Shown: one piece after another, positions 1 through 7,714 of the stretch | Numbering within the stretch: the stretch's first letter is position 1 | Layout of the letters: each line of letters starts with the position of its first letter | Source of the DNA: Acidobacteriota bacterium | GTDB taxonomy: Bacteria > Acidobacteriota > UBA6911 > RPQK01 > JADFOI01 | Direction of reading: 5' to 3' | Assembly (NCBI GenBank): GCA_022545645.1 | Contig: JACZQQ010000033.1 | Span: forward strand, 1 to 17,616 | DNA: 17,616 nucleotides | The notes under the pieces: model-generated | The model's database searches: none | What the model was told of the DNA's origin: nothing | Seen by the model: only the letters and a program-made list of their open reading frames with translations | Translations under genes and position numbers: made by a program

Positions 1-46
1 CCATGCTGGACCCACACACCACCAAGATCAGGCTTCTGATGAACAT
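1..46 (-). CDS. 5' end of an unidentified gene leaving the left edge
   Basis: Only about 15 codons are inside the window, reading MFIRSLILVVCGSSM on the minus strand. The start at 46 is supported by GGAGG five bases upstream of the ATG and by a perfect TATAAT at 66-71 on the same strand. The N-terminus is an Arg followed by a hydrophobic run, which would suit a signal peptide or membrane anchor. No family can be assigned from 15 residues. A competing reading is the plus-strand frame ending with TAA at 111-113, but it has no independent support and is antisense to this start. Confidence 0.4.
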   Translation of the reverse strand, partial: MFIRSLILVVCGSSM

Positions 47-65
47 CAACTCCTCCGCAAGCGCA

Positions 66-71
66 ATTATA
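66..71 (-). promoter_or_regulatory. Candidate -10 box (TATAAT) for the left-edge gene
   Basis: A consensus TATAAT lies on the minus strand about 20 bases upstream of the ATG at 46. No convincing -35 hexamer is seen at 16-18 bases. The predicted transcript would have a very short leader that still includes the GGAGG ribosome-binding site. Confidence 0.3.
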
Positions 72-128
72 TACCCACCCGATGATGAGCCTGTACACGC
101 TCGCTCAAACTAAGCAGTTCTGAGCGCT

Positions 129-165
129 AGTGTCTCGTCCCATGGTATTCATGGGACGAGACACT
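129..165. repeat. Perfect 16-bp inverted repeat, 5-nt loop
   Basis: The arms AGTGTCTCGTCCCATG (129-144) and CATGGGACGAGACACT (150-165) match without mismatch around the loop GTATT. It sits between two divergent starts (46 minus and 204 plus) and ends five bases before the predicted -35 box of the ATPase gene. There is no T-run after either arm, so an intrinsic terminator is unlikely. It could be an operator for a dimeric regulator or a REP-like element. The GGGAC core is shared with the hairpin at 4216-4275. Confidence 0.85.
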
Positions 166-169
166 TACC

Positions 170-199
170 TTGTCAGTACCCAATAGTAAGATCTATAAG
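170..199 (+). promoter_or_regulatory. Predicted sigma70-type promoter for the MinD-like gene
   Basis: TTGTCA (170-175) and TATAAG (194-199) each match the consensus at five of six bases and are separated by 18 bases. The ATG at 204 begins only four bases after the -10 box, and no Shine-Dalgarno sequence precedes it. The transcript would therefore be leaderless or nearly so. Confidence 0.5.
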
Positions 200-203
200 T
201 CCT

Positions 204-1862
204 ATGGCAGAAGGAGTTCAACCGAGGAAAGCTCGCACGGTTGCGATCGCCAGCGGCAAGGGTGGCGTTGGCAAGACGGTGATTACCGCCAATCTCTCTC
301 TCAGCCTGGCCCAACAGTTCGGCACAAGAAACCGCCCTGTTGTCGCCATTGATCTCGATTTAGGCTGCGGAAACCTGAATTCCTGTCTCGGTGTCCGTTC
401 TCCTAATGGGACAATCAACAGCTTCCTTTCCAGGAAGGTACCCTCCCTTCGGCACATCCTGACCCCGACCCCACAGAAGCACTTGCACATGATCTGTTCT
501 TCCTACAGTGGTTCGCCCGAGATGGCCCTCACCGACAGTTTAAAAAAGACACTCTTGGATGAAGCCAGCGCCCTGGAAGCAAGTTGGGTTTTGATGGACC
601 TGGGAGCCGGGACTTCGGGGGATGTCTTGGATCTTTTTTTGGGAGCCACGGAAAAAATCATCGTCATCACCCCTGAAGCACTTTCTCTTCACAACGCCTT
701 CCTTTTTCTGAAAACATTGATTCTTCACTATCTCTGGCGTGAACTTGGCAAAGAAGGTCTCCTCTCTTCGGTGAAACCCACCTGGCAGAAACTGATCGAT
801 GATCGACAGGACATCAGCATTCCCGAGCTGATCGATGGCATCAGGGATTGGGACCGCTACGCGGCCTATGTTTTGACCGGTCTGATCGACGATCTCAAGA
901 TTAAGTTCCTGGTTAACCAGTACCGAGGGAGCTCAGAAAACTCACATCTCAAGAATTTCCATCACCTACTGTTCAAATACCTATGCGTGCGGACCAACAT
1001 CAGCTACCTCGGCTTTGTGTACTTCGACGAGGGAGTCCGAAAGTCGGTCCAGGCGATTAAGCCCTTCTTGCTGGACTCCCCGGAGAATCAGGCAGCCCAA
1101 GATCTCAGGGAGTTGGCTAAGCGTCTGGCCGAAGATGAAGAGATGGATTCCACCCCTCCTTTGCACCTTCCCGAAGAAACCGAGCCCCTCTCGTCCGAAT
1201 ACCCGCAGGATTCGGTGGTCAACGGTTTTATCGGATGGGCTGGGGATCCGGTTCATCGGCCGGAAAACGGCACAGGGACCGAAGTCACCGATCTGGCTGA
1301 GGATCCGGCTGAAGAAGAAGAGCTGGATGCCACCACCCCTTTGCATGTCCATGAAGAAGTGGGGCCGCTTTCGACCGACCTCTCCTCGGATCGGGTAAGC
1401 GAAGATCTCATCGAGCTCGCTAAGAACCTTGATCAGAAGCTGCATAACGGCGCAAGCATCGACACTACGGCCTTGGCTGAGGGTCCGGGTCGGCGAAATG
1501 GCGCAGGCATCGAAGTCACCGACCTGGCTGAAGATCTGATCCAGGAAGAAGAATTGGATACTTCCTCTCCTTTGCACTTCCATGAAGAGGTGGGGCCACT
1601 TTCGAGCGATCTCCCTTCCGATCAGACCGGCACCGATCTCACCCCTGTAACGGAGCCATTGGAAGAAGAAGAAGAAGAAGAGGAAGAGGCCTCTGCTTCC
1701 TTCCTTTCGGAAGATTTGGAGGCCCTCGTCTCCGAATTTCCCCAGGATTTAGCGGCCAAAGACATCCTGGAGTTGGCGAAGCACATGGCGGAGACACAAG
1801 ATAGCTCAGTCGAAGACATCCTGGCCTTGGCTGAGCGCTTGGCCAGAAAAGAGGCTTCTTAA
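204..1862 (+). CDS. MinD/ParA-family P-loop ATPase with long acidic repeat tail
   Basis: Residues 18-25 are GKGGVGKT, the deviant Walker A of the MinD/ParA/FleN group, including the signature Lys19. A switch strand (AIDLDLGCGNLN, about 49-60) and a Walker B-like VLMDLGAG (about 128-135) follow. Such ATPases dimerise on ATP and position cell-division, chromosome, flagellar or polar machinery. The ATPase part ends near residue 300 and contains an extra segment of about 70 residues between the Walker B region and the LVNQ strand. Residues 300-552 are a Glu/Asp-rich tail of diverged repeats (blocks beginning ELAKxLAE or TDLAED, then EELD, PLH and EEVGPLS) with a run of nine Glu around residue 490. 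Residues 1-11 precede the first beta strand directly, which supports the start at 204. No flagellar or min gene is adjacent, so the cargo is unknown. Confidence 0.95.
   Translation: MAEGVQPRKARTVAIASGKGGVGKTVITANLSLSLAQQFGTRNRPVVAIDLDLGCGNLNSCLGVRSPNGTINSFLSRKVPSLRHILTPTPQKHLHMICSSYSGSPEMALTDSLKKTLLDEASALEASWVLMDLGAGTSGDVLDLFLGATEKIIVITPEALSLHNAFLFLKTLILHYLWRELGKEGLLSSVKPTWQKLIDDRQDISIPELIDGIRDWDRYAAYVLTGLIDDLKIKFLVNQYRGSSENSHLKNFHHLLFKYLCVRTNISYLGFVYFDEGVRKSVQAIKPFLLDSPENQAAQDLRELAKRLAEDEEMDSTPPLHLPEETEPLSSEYPQDSVVNGFIGWAGDPVHRPENGTGTEVTDLAEDPAEEEELDATTPLHVHEEVGPLSTDLSSDRVSEDLIELAKNLDQKLHNGASIDTTALAEGPGRRNGAGIEVTDLAEDLIQEEELDTSSPLHFHEEVGPLSSDLPSDQTGTDLTPVTEPLEEEEEEEEEASASFLSEDLEALVSEFPQDLAAKDILELAKHMAETQDSSVEDILALAERLARKEAS
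1131..1680 (+). repeat. In-frame diverged coding repeats plus a GAA tract
   Basis: The block encoding EEE-LD-TPLH followed by EEVGPLSS begins near 1131, 1311 and 1542. The last two copies are 231 bp (77 codons) apart and share long nucleotide identity around GAAGTCACCGA. A run of GAA/GAG codons follows at about 1660-1688. The pattern indicates tandem duplication within the tail of the ATPase gene, and the GAA run is a likely site of slippage. Confidence 0.75.
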
Positions 1863-1884
1863 GCCGCCACGATCTCAAAAAATA

Positions 1885-3150
1885 TTACTGCTCATAGGGG
1901 ATAATCCAAGCATCCCGTACCAGCCTCGGGAACCTCCTGCGCAGGTTTGACCCTAACTCCCTCGCTTCCTCTCGAGTGGGAAACTGCCCTACGCGAACTC
2001 GAAAGTAAGAAGTGGATTCTGTCCCCTCGGGCTCGAAGATGTTAGCTACATACCCCTCGTTTTGCAGTACGGCCAACAACTCTTCGGCTTGCAGGCGTGT
2101 TCGGAAAGCCGCGATTTGCACGGTAAATTCCACAGTCTCACTCCCAGGAAAACCAGGCTGGTCTCTCGGTACGGGTCCTATAGGGAGTGGTGACCGCTCG
2201 ACGGGAATCCTAGGTGAGTCGATGTCCATCACCTTCTCCGGAGTGGGTAACACGGGCTCAGGCAGCTCGGAGAACTCCCGGGGCTCCTCCAGCTCCACAT
2301 ACTCTCCCGTCCTCCTTTTGAGGAGGCGGAGCTCGCTCAGAGACTGAGCGACGTGAGGATGGTCCGCTCCCAACTCCTTTTCCCCGATCAATAGGGCACG
2401 TTCATAGAGTCGGACCGCCTCCTCATATTCGCCGGTCATATTGTGCAGCCTGCCCAGTTCAGTAAGAGTTCGGGCGACCTCGATGTGCTCCGGTCCCAGA
2501 GCGTTCTCTCGAATTGCCAGCGACCTTTCGAAATGCTTCCGTGCCTGTGCATAGTCGCCTGTGTCTCGAAGCAATGTTCCAAGCCGCTCAAGTGCCGGGG
2601 TCACCTCTACGTGATCGGCTCCCAAGGTTTCTTCGCGGATGGCGAGAGCCTCTCGGCTCAGAAGGAGCGCTTCTGTATATTGACGCTGAGTGCCATAGAG
2701 AAAGGACAACTCGAGGAGACCGTCGACCATCTCCAAACGGCTCTCATCCCCAGCATTTTTCATGATCGTAAGTGCCTTCTCCAGCAGCGGCTGAGCTTGC
2801 TCATAGAGACCGAGAGAGCTGTAGACCCGGCCCAAGGTTTGCATCATCTGAGCCCGCATTAGGGGTTGATTGGGTAATTCTCGCTCGATCGTCTCCACGC
2901 CCCTATCGAGAATCTCCCTTGCCGTGATCGTGTTTCCCCGTTCCTCGCTGGGATCCGGCACCTCAAACAAACGGACCAGAAAATCCGACATCTGACGGGC
3001 ATCTTCGACTTTTTGGCGAATCTCTCGTTCCGATTGAACCGCGCGAATCAGTCCAATACTGGTCCCGGCAATCCCAACAAAGAGGGCCAAAACCACTAAA
3101 ACCCCTACCTTCACCTCGCCTCTGCTCCCTTCGCCGAGCTTCTCCACCAT
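1885..3150 (-). CDS. Membrane-anchored TPR protein with C-terminal SPOR domain, apparently derived from a Ser/Thr kinase
   Basis: The 421-residue protein has one transmembrane helix (about 15-35), a linker, TPR repeats of the 42-residue kinesin-light-chain type (about 90-290), a Pro-rich spacer and a SPOR domain (about 340-421, TVQIAAF to WIIPYEQ). SPOR domains bind glycan-stripped peptidoglycan, so the C-terminus should be periplasmic. The stretch after the helix (DARQMSDFLVRLFEV, DPSEERGNT, ARE-ILDRG) is typical of the region behind the transmembrane segment in large Acidobacteria-type Ser/Thr kinases. Residues 5-13, LGEGSRGEV, fit the GxGxxGxV kinase glycine loop, yet the rest of the catalytic domain is absent. 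The start at 3150 has AGGGGG seven bases upstream. The gene converges on the MinD-like gene with 22 bp between stops and no terminator. Confidence 0.93.
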   Translation of the reverse strand: MVEKLGEGSRGEVKVGVLVVLALFVGIAGTSIGLIRAVQSEREIRQKVEDARQMSDFLVRLFEVPDPSEERGNTITAREILDRGVETIERELPNQPLMRAQMMQTLGRVYSSLGLYEQAQPLLEKALTIMKNAGDESRLEMVDGLLELSFLYGTQRQYTEALLLSREALAIREETLGADHVEVTPALERLGTLLRDTGDYAQARKHFERSLAIRENALGPEHIEVARTLTELGRLHNMTGEYEEAVRLYERALLIGEKELGADHPHVAQSLSELRLLKRRTGEYVELEEPREFSELPEPVLPTPEKVMDIDSPRIPVERSPLPIGPVPRDQPGFPGSETVEFTVQIAAFRTRLQAEELLAVLQNEGYVANIFEPEGTESTSYFRVRVGQFPTREEARELGSNLRRRFPRLVRDAWIIPYEQ

Positions 3151-3160
3151 CTGCCCCCTG

Positions 3161-4216
3161 ATGGTAGACCTCCAAGAGGTTTATGGCAATTTGAAAAGGG
3201 AGCAGTTGGCCGAATTTCCCGTTTCTGTCACAGCAAGGCAGTATAGTCGCTGTTCGGCGGACTGGAGGTTCCTTATGGTGGCAAAGGCGATTCGTCTCTT
3301 TTCCGAGAGAGTGGTGTCTGAGAAGTGCGTCCCTGTTGAGCTTCCCACAGGCCTCAGAGAACGAATCTCGATCATTCTTGAGGAGTTCAACTTCCCCATT
3401 GAGAGACCTGGGAACCCGTCGGATAGCTGGGTCCTCGAAGTAACCGACGTGTTGACCGAGGTCACTGTTGGGTTGGAGGAAATCTATGGTGTGGAGCAGC
3501 TTTGGGCATTTGACGACAACGGGGATCCGCTATCCGTAGAGTTGGAAGAGTTTGTCCAAAGAACTGAGCCTGCACAGATATTTGATGTCCTGGAGCTCTT
3601 CTACCACTGCTCAGAGAATCACCATAAACTGGACTTTCAACGAACACTCAACAGTGCACTCCAGGAATACCAATCGGATCGACGAATGAAGGATGGCCGC
3701 TTTTCCGGAAACGCAGCTCATGTCCCTGCCAGGCCGATCACGGCTCCGTCAAATGACTTTCTGAAGGGTGAGAGCCGTTTGGTGGCAGCCCTGGATCAAT
3801 TCCATGAAGCGCAAAACGACCTGGAATTGGGAGACTACAAGGCTGCTATTGACCATACTTGTACCAGTCTCGAAGGCATTTTGAAATCGTCTTTTGAGTC
3901 GGACGGGTCGCAGACAGAATCCTTGATGGGGTCACTGGACGGCCATGGCTCCTCATCGAACTTGGCGGACAGCGTAGGCCGTGCTTTTGGGGAACAGGTG
4001 TTGAAATCTCTGTCCTTTCTTAGCGACACCCTGGGGAGAGACACTCCCTCAAGTGAGATGATCAACATGTCCAAGGTCTATGCAGAGCTGGCGGTCCATC
4101 TATCGGGATCATTCCTCCTGTTTGCCACCAACTTGACCCTCCAAGAGCGTCCAGCTGGGAAAGTGCCTGCCTCGAAGAAGGTCAAGCGACTCCAAGTGGT
4201 ATCCGAAGCCAGTTAG
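3161..4216 (+). CDS. Hypothetical protein with Abi_C/HEPN-like C-terminal helices
   Basis: This soluble, mostly helical 351-residue protein has no signal peptide or membrane segment. Residues about 205-330 (LDQFHEAQNDLELGDYKAAI, then TCTSLEGILKSSF, then AELAVHLSGSFLLFATN) follow the helix pattern of the C-terminal domain of abortive-infection family proteins (Abi_C, HEPN-related). The RN-x4-HG motif expected between the last two helices is not seen; the segment reads GRDTPSSEMINMS. The resemblance is judged by eye and is weak. The N-terminal 200 residues are not recognised. The start is uncertain. ATG 3161 lies only 10 bp from the divergent start at 3150 and has no Shine-Dalgarno sequence, while ATG 3275 (Met39) has GGAGG six bases upstream. 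The 38 extra residues look protein-like, so the longer form is given. Confidence 0.8.
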   Translation: MVDLQEVYGNLKREQLAEFPVSVTARQYSRCSADWRFLMVAKAIRLFSERVVSEKCVPVELPTGLRERISIILEEFNFPIERPGNPSDSWVLEVTDVLTEVTVGLEEIYGVEQLWAFDDNGDPLSVELEEFVQRTEPAQIFDVLELFYHCSENHHKLDFQRTLNSALQEYQSDRRMKDGRFSGNAAHVPARPITAPSNDFLKGESRLVAALDQFHEAQNDLELGDYKAAIDHTCTSLEGILKSSFESDGSQTESLMGSLDGHGSSSNLADSVGRAFGEQVLKSLSFLSDTLGRDTPSSEMINMSKVYAELAVHLSGSFLLFATNLTLQERPAGKVPASKKVKRLQVVSEAS

Positions 4217-4275
4217 AGAGTTCGGGGACAGGCCCCGAATTCGGGGAGAGTTCTTGGGCCTGTCCCCGAACTCTC
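4216..4275. repeat. Perfect 20-bp inverted repeat with nested palindrome, REP-like and possible bidirectional terminator
   Basis: The arms GAGAGTTCGGGGACAGGCCC (4216-4235) and its exact reverse complement (4256-4275) enclose 20 bases. A second palindrome, CCCCGAATTCGGGG (4233-4246), is nested at the left arm, so alternative hairpins can form. The left arm begins on the last base of the TAG stop of the plus-strand gene, and the right arm includes two bases of the TGA stop of the minus-strand ATPase. It may end transcription from both sides. The GGGGACAGG core resembles REP sequences mobilised by REP-associated tyrosine transposases, but none is in this window. Confidence 0.85.
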
Positions 4276-7200
4276 AGTGGGCAGTCTGCATATACCAGTC
4301 GTGTACGAGCCGAGAGATTTCCTCAATCGAGAGCACACCCTGTGCCACCCAACTCTCTACGGGCGGGATAGCGGCCATAACAATTTCATCCTCGCTGAGA
4401 ATGGGGCGCTTGTCGATTAAGCCACTCTTCACAAAGCGATTCTCCAGCTCTTCCACGTCAACCGCTGTGAGGTGCTGAGTCCGGCTGTCTCGGCCTTCGC
4501 GAAGCACGGAAAGAAATCGCCGAATGTCGCCCTTCATCTCTTCGAACAGGGAATTCAGGCTTTCGAGGTGAGGATCACTGATACCCGCAGCCGCCCAAAC
4601 ACTCGCTTTATTCTGTTGATGGCGACCGATCCGCCAGCTCTGTGAGAAGGCCTTCATCAAATCGATGCGGGCCAAGAGACGCTCCACTTTGTGCTCACTG
4701 ATGATTCTGTGCCCACCCCCATCAACCAGGGCTTGCCACTGCCCAACCGTTTCCGCAGATGCCTTAAGAAGGGCATACAAAGTTCCTAAATCGTCACGCA
4801 GAAGGTAAAACAGATGAACGCTGGTAACGGAGATTCTGAAATCCAGGGAAGGAACCTGTAACAAAGCACCATATTTATCTGCGGAGCGTCCTTCCGGAGA
4901 AGGAACCTCGCGCACAGCCAGTCCCGTGACTGTCTCGATCGGGGAGGTGGTTTTGGCCATACCTCGAATTTGCCCGAGATCGATGGGGGCTTCCAGCTTC
5001 ACCCCCTTTTTCATCAAGGTTTGACTCCAGCGGACCGCATCGGACGGATTAGCCGTTAAATAGACAATCTGCCGTTCTTGCTCGACGGCCAGGACATTGA
5101 GACTCTCGACGATGGCCTGGAATCGGGATGGATCTGAGGTCGTCAGAACATCATCCAAAAAGATGGGCACCTTAATGCCACGTTCGATTTGACCGGCAAA
5201 GGCCAGCCGTACCGCCAACAGAAGCTGGATTCGCGTGCCATCGGAAAGCTCTGAAAGACCTTTTCCAATTTGGCTGAAAACCTCGAATACCCGAAAACCG
5301 GGAGAGTCGGATCTCTCATCCACAATGAGGTTATATTTGTGGTGGGTGAATTTGGCAAACAGTTCTGCAGCACACCTCAGAACCTTTGGACAACTCTGTT
5401 TGTCATGCCGGGCACGCACTCGTTCCAAAAGAAACCTTCCGGCCACTTTGTGAAGGTTCTCCTGACGTCGCTCTTCCAGCAGTTGTTCCCCCTCGGAAAG
5501 GTCGGCCAGGGCTTGTTCCAAACTGTCCTGCTTCCCGGCTTGGCGGATACTGGCTTGAATACCGCCGATCTCTCCCATCACATCCCCGAGCTTCGCCACG
5601 GATTGCTCACAAATCCTGACACGGCTACCCGCTTCTTTGAAGGTTAGCTCAAGGAGATCCTGACGGGTTTTCAGCTTCTTCTCGTACTCCCGGATGTTCT
5701 GCTCGCAGTGGTTGCCCTCATTCACCAGATTTCGATATTCATCCAGCCAATCCAAATACTGATAGAGGGCTCCTTGATCGCCGACTTGAAGCCCCGTCTT
5801 GTTCCAAAACCTTCTGATTCGCTCCTCTTGTTTCTTGATTCTGGACTTCACTTCATCGTGCCGTACCGATTCCCTCTCAAGGATCCGTGTGGCGTTCTCA
5901 AGCCGGGCACTCCTCACCTTCAAGTCTTCAAGTCGCCCCCGGGCGGCAGCCGCATCCTGCACATCCGGCTCACCTTGCCGCTTGAAGAAGGTATTCAAAT
6001 CCTCCAAGCCCTCCTGGACCATCTCTTCCAGCCGACTCAACTGGGCCTTCAACCCGGCAAGTTTTTCACCAGCCTCTTCCCATTTGAGGATCCGATTGGC
6101 ATACAGGAACAGTTGAAGATCTCCCCCCGGATCGACTTGCAATTGCAAGCACAGGCTCGCTCTCTTCTCATCCACCTGCAGTTCTTTTTGTGCAAGGCTC
6201 TCTTCGCGGGCCTTGAGCTCGTCCAACAAAGTCGCCCTTCGTTCTAGCTCTACGGCCTCCTTCCACTGCTCTTCCAGCTCTTTCAGATAGCTGTCCACTG
6301 ACTCCAGGGACCAGTCGAAAATCGGTTTGAGACGCAGTTTGCCGTACTGCCTTTGGCACTGTTGTGCGGCAAGGTCTCGATTGCGTTCATACAGACAGAT
6401 GACCCCCAGCATACCGATTCCTACACCGGCCAGGACAAACCCCGACCAATGGGCAAACCAACCCAGGTCCACCCCAAGAATGAGGGCTATCACCCCCAGC
6501 CAGGAAAGGTTTCTGATGACCTTGTGCCCTGTAGAGTAGGCTTTTCTGGCCCGCCAGTTTCGAAGAGCCTCCATACCCCACTCCAGAGTCGCCTTGGATT
6601 TGCCCTTCTGTCCCTCTTGCCAATAATTTCGATCCGTGTCGATTCGGATCCTCTCCTGCCGAACCGCTTCCGCCTCGCGCAAGAAACCCTCCAAATCGCC
6701 CAAAACTTCCCGGTCCAAAGGGATCAGGCCTTGGGGAGCGGGTTCTGGAGCAAGATGTTCGACACTTCCCGCTAAAGCTCCCTGGGCAACCGTGACCTCG
6801 CCTCGTTTCTCCTCGACCTTGATCTCCACTCGTTGCAAGCTGCCTGCTCGCTCGACCCAAGGGCTCAGCTCTCCATCTCCAATCGGGCCATGAGGCAATC
6901 GACAAGATTGGATGACCGTCCGTGCCGCCTGAATGGCCTTTTCGCAGTCGGGCAACGGGGAACGGAACTGGGCATAATCCGTCTTGAGTGCCTCCAGATC
7001 CCTTTTCTCATGACCTTGAAGTTGCCCCATTTCTTTAGGGAATTCTGCAAGTGCTGCCCTGACCTGGCGCAGATGCTGTCGTTCTTTCGCCAGATCTCGA
7101 GCCGTCTTCAAGAGATCCAGCTCCGCCTGCGAGGCATGAACTCTGTCTCGCTCTGCATAGACTGCAGGAAGGCGATCCTCCTCCCTGGCCAGTTGTCGCT

Positions 7201-7714
7201 GCGCCCTCTGAATACCGGCTACCGTCTTCCTGAGGTCGCGAACGATTTTTCTCTCCGCCTGGCCATTTTTCGAGCTTACGGTGAGCTGTTCCCCGATGGC
7301 GGTCAGATCGTACCTGCCGGACATCTGGCGGTAAATTTCCGCAGCGATATCAGCATCTGTGGAAGATCCATTGTCCAGGAGCAAATCCCCTAAACCCAAG
7401 GTAAAACAACGTGCAAAACGTTCATCGGGCAACAGAGGGGGAGGTGTTTTTTTCCCATCGCGCCGCCAGATGACCTTTGCCTTTTCTCGGGTCGCCGTCA
7501 GAGTCTCACCCACTTCAGTCCACTGGCTTTCAATACTGATGGACTCATCGGTTTCGGTCCCAGGCCATAGAATCGCCCGTATAGCCCGGCACAGTGTCGT
7601 CTTCCCCGATTCGTTCGGACCTACTAAGAGGTTCAGGTGCGAGGAGTAAGGCTGGACGGAGAAGGGCTCTTTGACCCCCGGCATCTGCCGGACCGTGACC
7701 TTCCTCAACTCCAT
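4274..7714 (-). CDS. SbcC/Rad50-like ATPase of the YhaN type with C-terminal extension
   Basis: The protein has 1146 residues. Walker A GPNESGKTT is at residues 32-40. Long coiled-coil arms with many Glu/Lys/Arg heptads run from about 190 to 760. Two hydrophobic helices (about 402-418 and 423-440) interrupt the coiled coil, a feature known in YhaN-type ATPases. The signature motif LSDGT is near 823-827 and Walker B VPIFLDD ends at Asp854-Asp855, followed by VLTTSDP. As in Rad50/SbcC, the two ATPase halves should pack together and drive the partner nuclease on DNA ends. The last 260 residues, after about residue 886, lie beyond the usual ATPase fold and are not recognised. The ATG overlaps the end of the nuclease gene by 10 bp (ATGGAGTTGA), so translation is probably coupled. 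Confidence 0.95.
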   Translation of the reverse strand: MELRKVTVRQMPGVKEPFSVQPYSSHLNLLVGPNESGKTTLCRAIRAILWPGTETDESISIESQWTEVGETLTATREKAKVIWRRDGKKTPPPLLPDERFARCFTLGLGDLLLDNGSSTDADIAAEIYRQMSGRYDLTAIGEQLTVSSKNGQAERKIVRDLRKTVAGIQRAQRQLAREEDRLPAVYAERDRVHASQAELDLLKTARDLAKERQHLRQVRAALAEFPKEMGQLQGHEKRDLEALKTDYAQFRSPLPDCEKAIQAARTVIQSCRLPHGPIGDGELSPWVERAGSLQRVEIKVEEKRGEVTVAQGALAGSVEHLAPEPAPQGLIPLDREVLGDLEGFLREAEAVRQERIRIDTDRNYWQEGQKGKSKATLEWGMEALRNWRARKAYSTGHKVIRNLSWLGVIALILGVDLGWFAHWSGFVLAGVGIGMLGVICLYERNRDLAAQQCQRQYGKLRLKPIFDWSLESVDSYLKELEEQWKEAVELERRATLLDELKAREESLAQKELQVDEKRASLCLQLQVDPGGDLQLFLYANRILKWEEAGEKLAGLKAQLSRLEEMVQEGLEDLNTFFKRQGEPDVQDAAAARGRLEDLKVRSARLENATRILERESVRHDEVKSRIKKQEERIRRFWNKTGLQVGDQGALYQYLDWLDEYRNLVNEGNHCEQNIREYEKKLKTRQDLLELTFKEAGSRVRICEQSVAKLGDVMGEIGGIQASIRQAGKQDSLEQALADLSEGEQLLEERRQENLHKVAGRFLLERVRARHDKQSCPKVLRCAAELFAKFTHHKYNLIVDERSDSPGFRVFEVFSQIGKGLSELSDGTRIQLLLAVRLAFAGQIERGIKVPIFLDDVLTTSDPSRFQAIVESLNVLAVEQERQIVYLTANPSDAVRWSQTLMKKGVKLEAPIDLGQIRGMAKTTSPIETVTGLAVREVPSPEGRSADKYGALLQVPSLDFRISVTSVHLFYLLRDDLGTLYALLKASAETVGQWQALVDGGGHRIISEHKVERLLARIDLMKAFSQSWRIGRHQQNKASVWAAAGISDPHLESLNSLFEEMKGDIRRFLSVLREGRDSRTQHLTAVDVEELENRFVKSGLIDKRPILSEDEIVMAAIPPVESWVAQGVLSIEEISRLVHDWYMQTAH

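Noticed and set aside
3..113. Plus-strand frame ending in TAA at 111-113, possibly the tail of an upstream gene
   Set aside because: It is antisense to a minus-strand start with a perfect TATAAT and GGAGG. Its product is not recognisable, though it cannot be fully excluded.
981..1583. 200-residue minus-strand frame
   Set aside because: It is antisense to the repeat tail of the MinD-like ATPase. Its length comes from the biased codons of the repeats, and its product is low-complexity with no family features.
5147..5161. Walker B of the SbcC-like ATPase reads LDD instead of LDE, suggesting loss of the catalytic Glu
   Set aside because: An Asp-Asp pair at this position is common in YhaN-type ATPases, so it is not evidence of inactivation.
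5708..6247. 179-residue plus-strand frame
   Set aside because: It lies wholly opposite the coiled-coil part of the SbcC-like ATPase. Long antisense frames are expected there.
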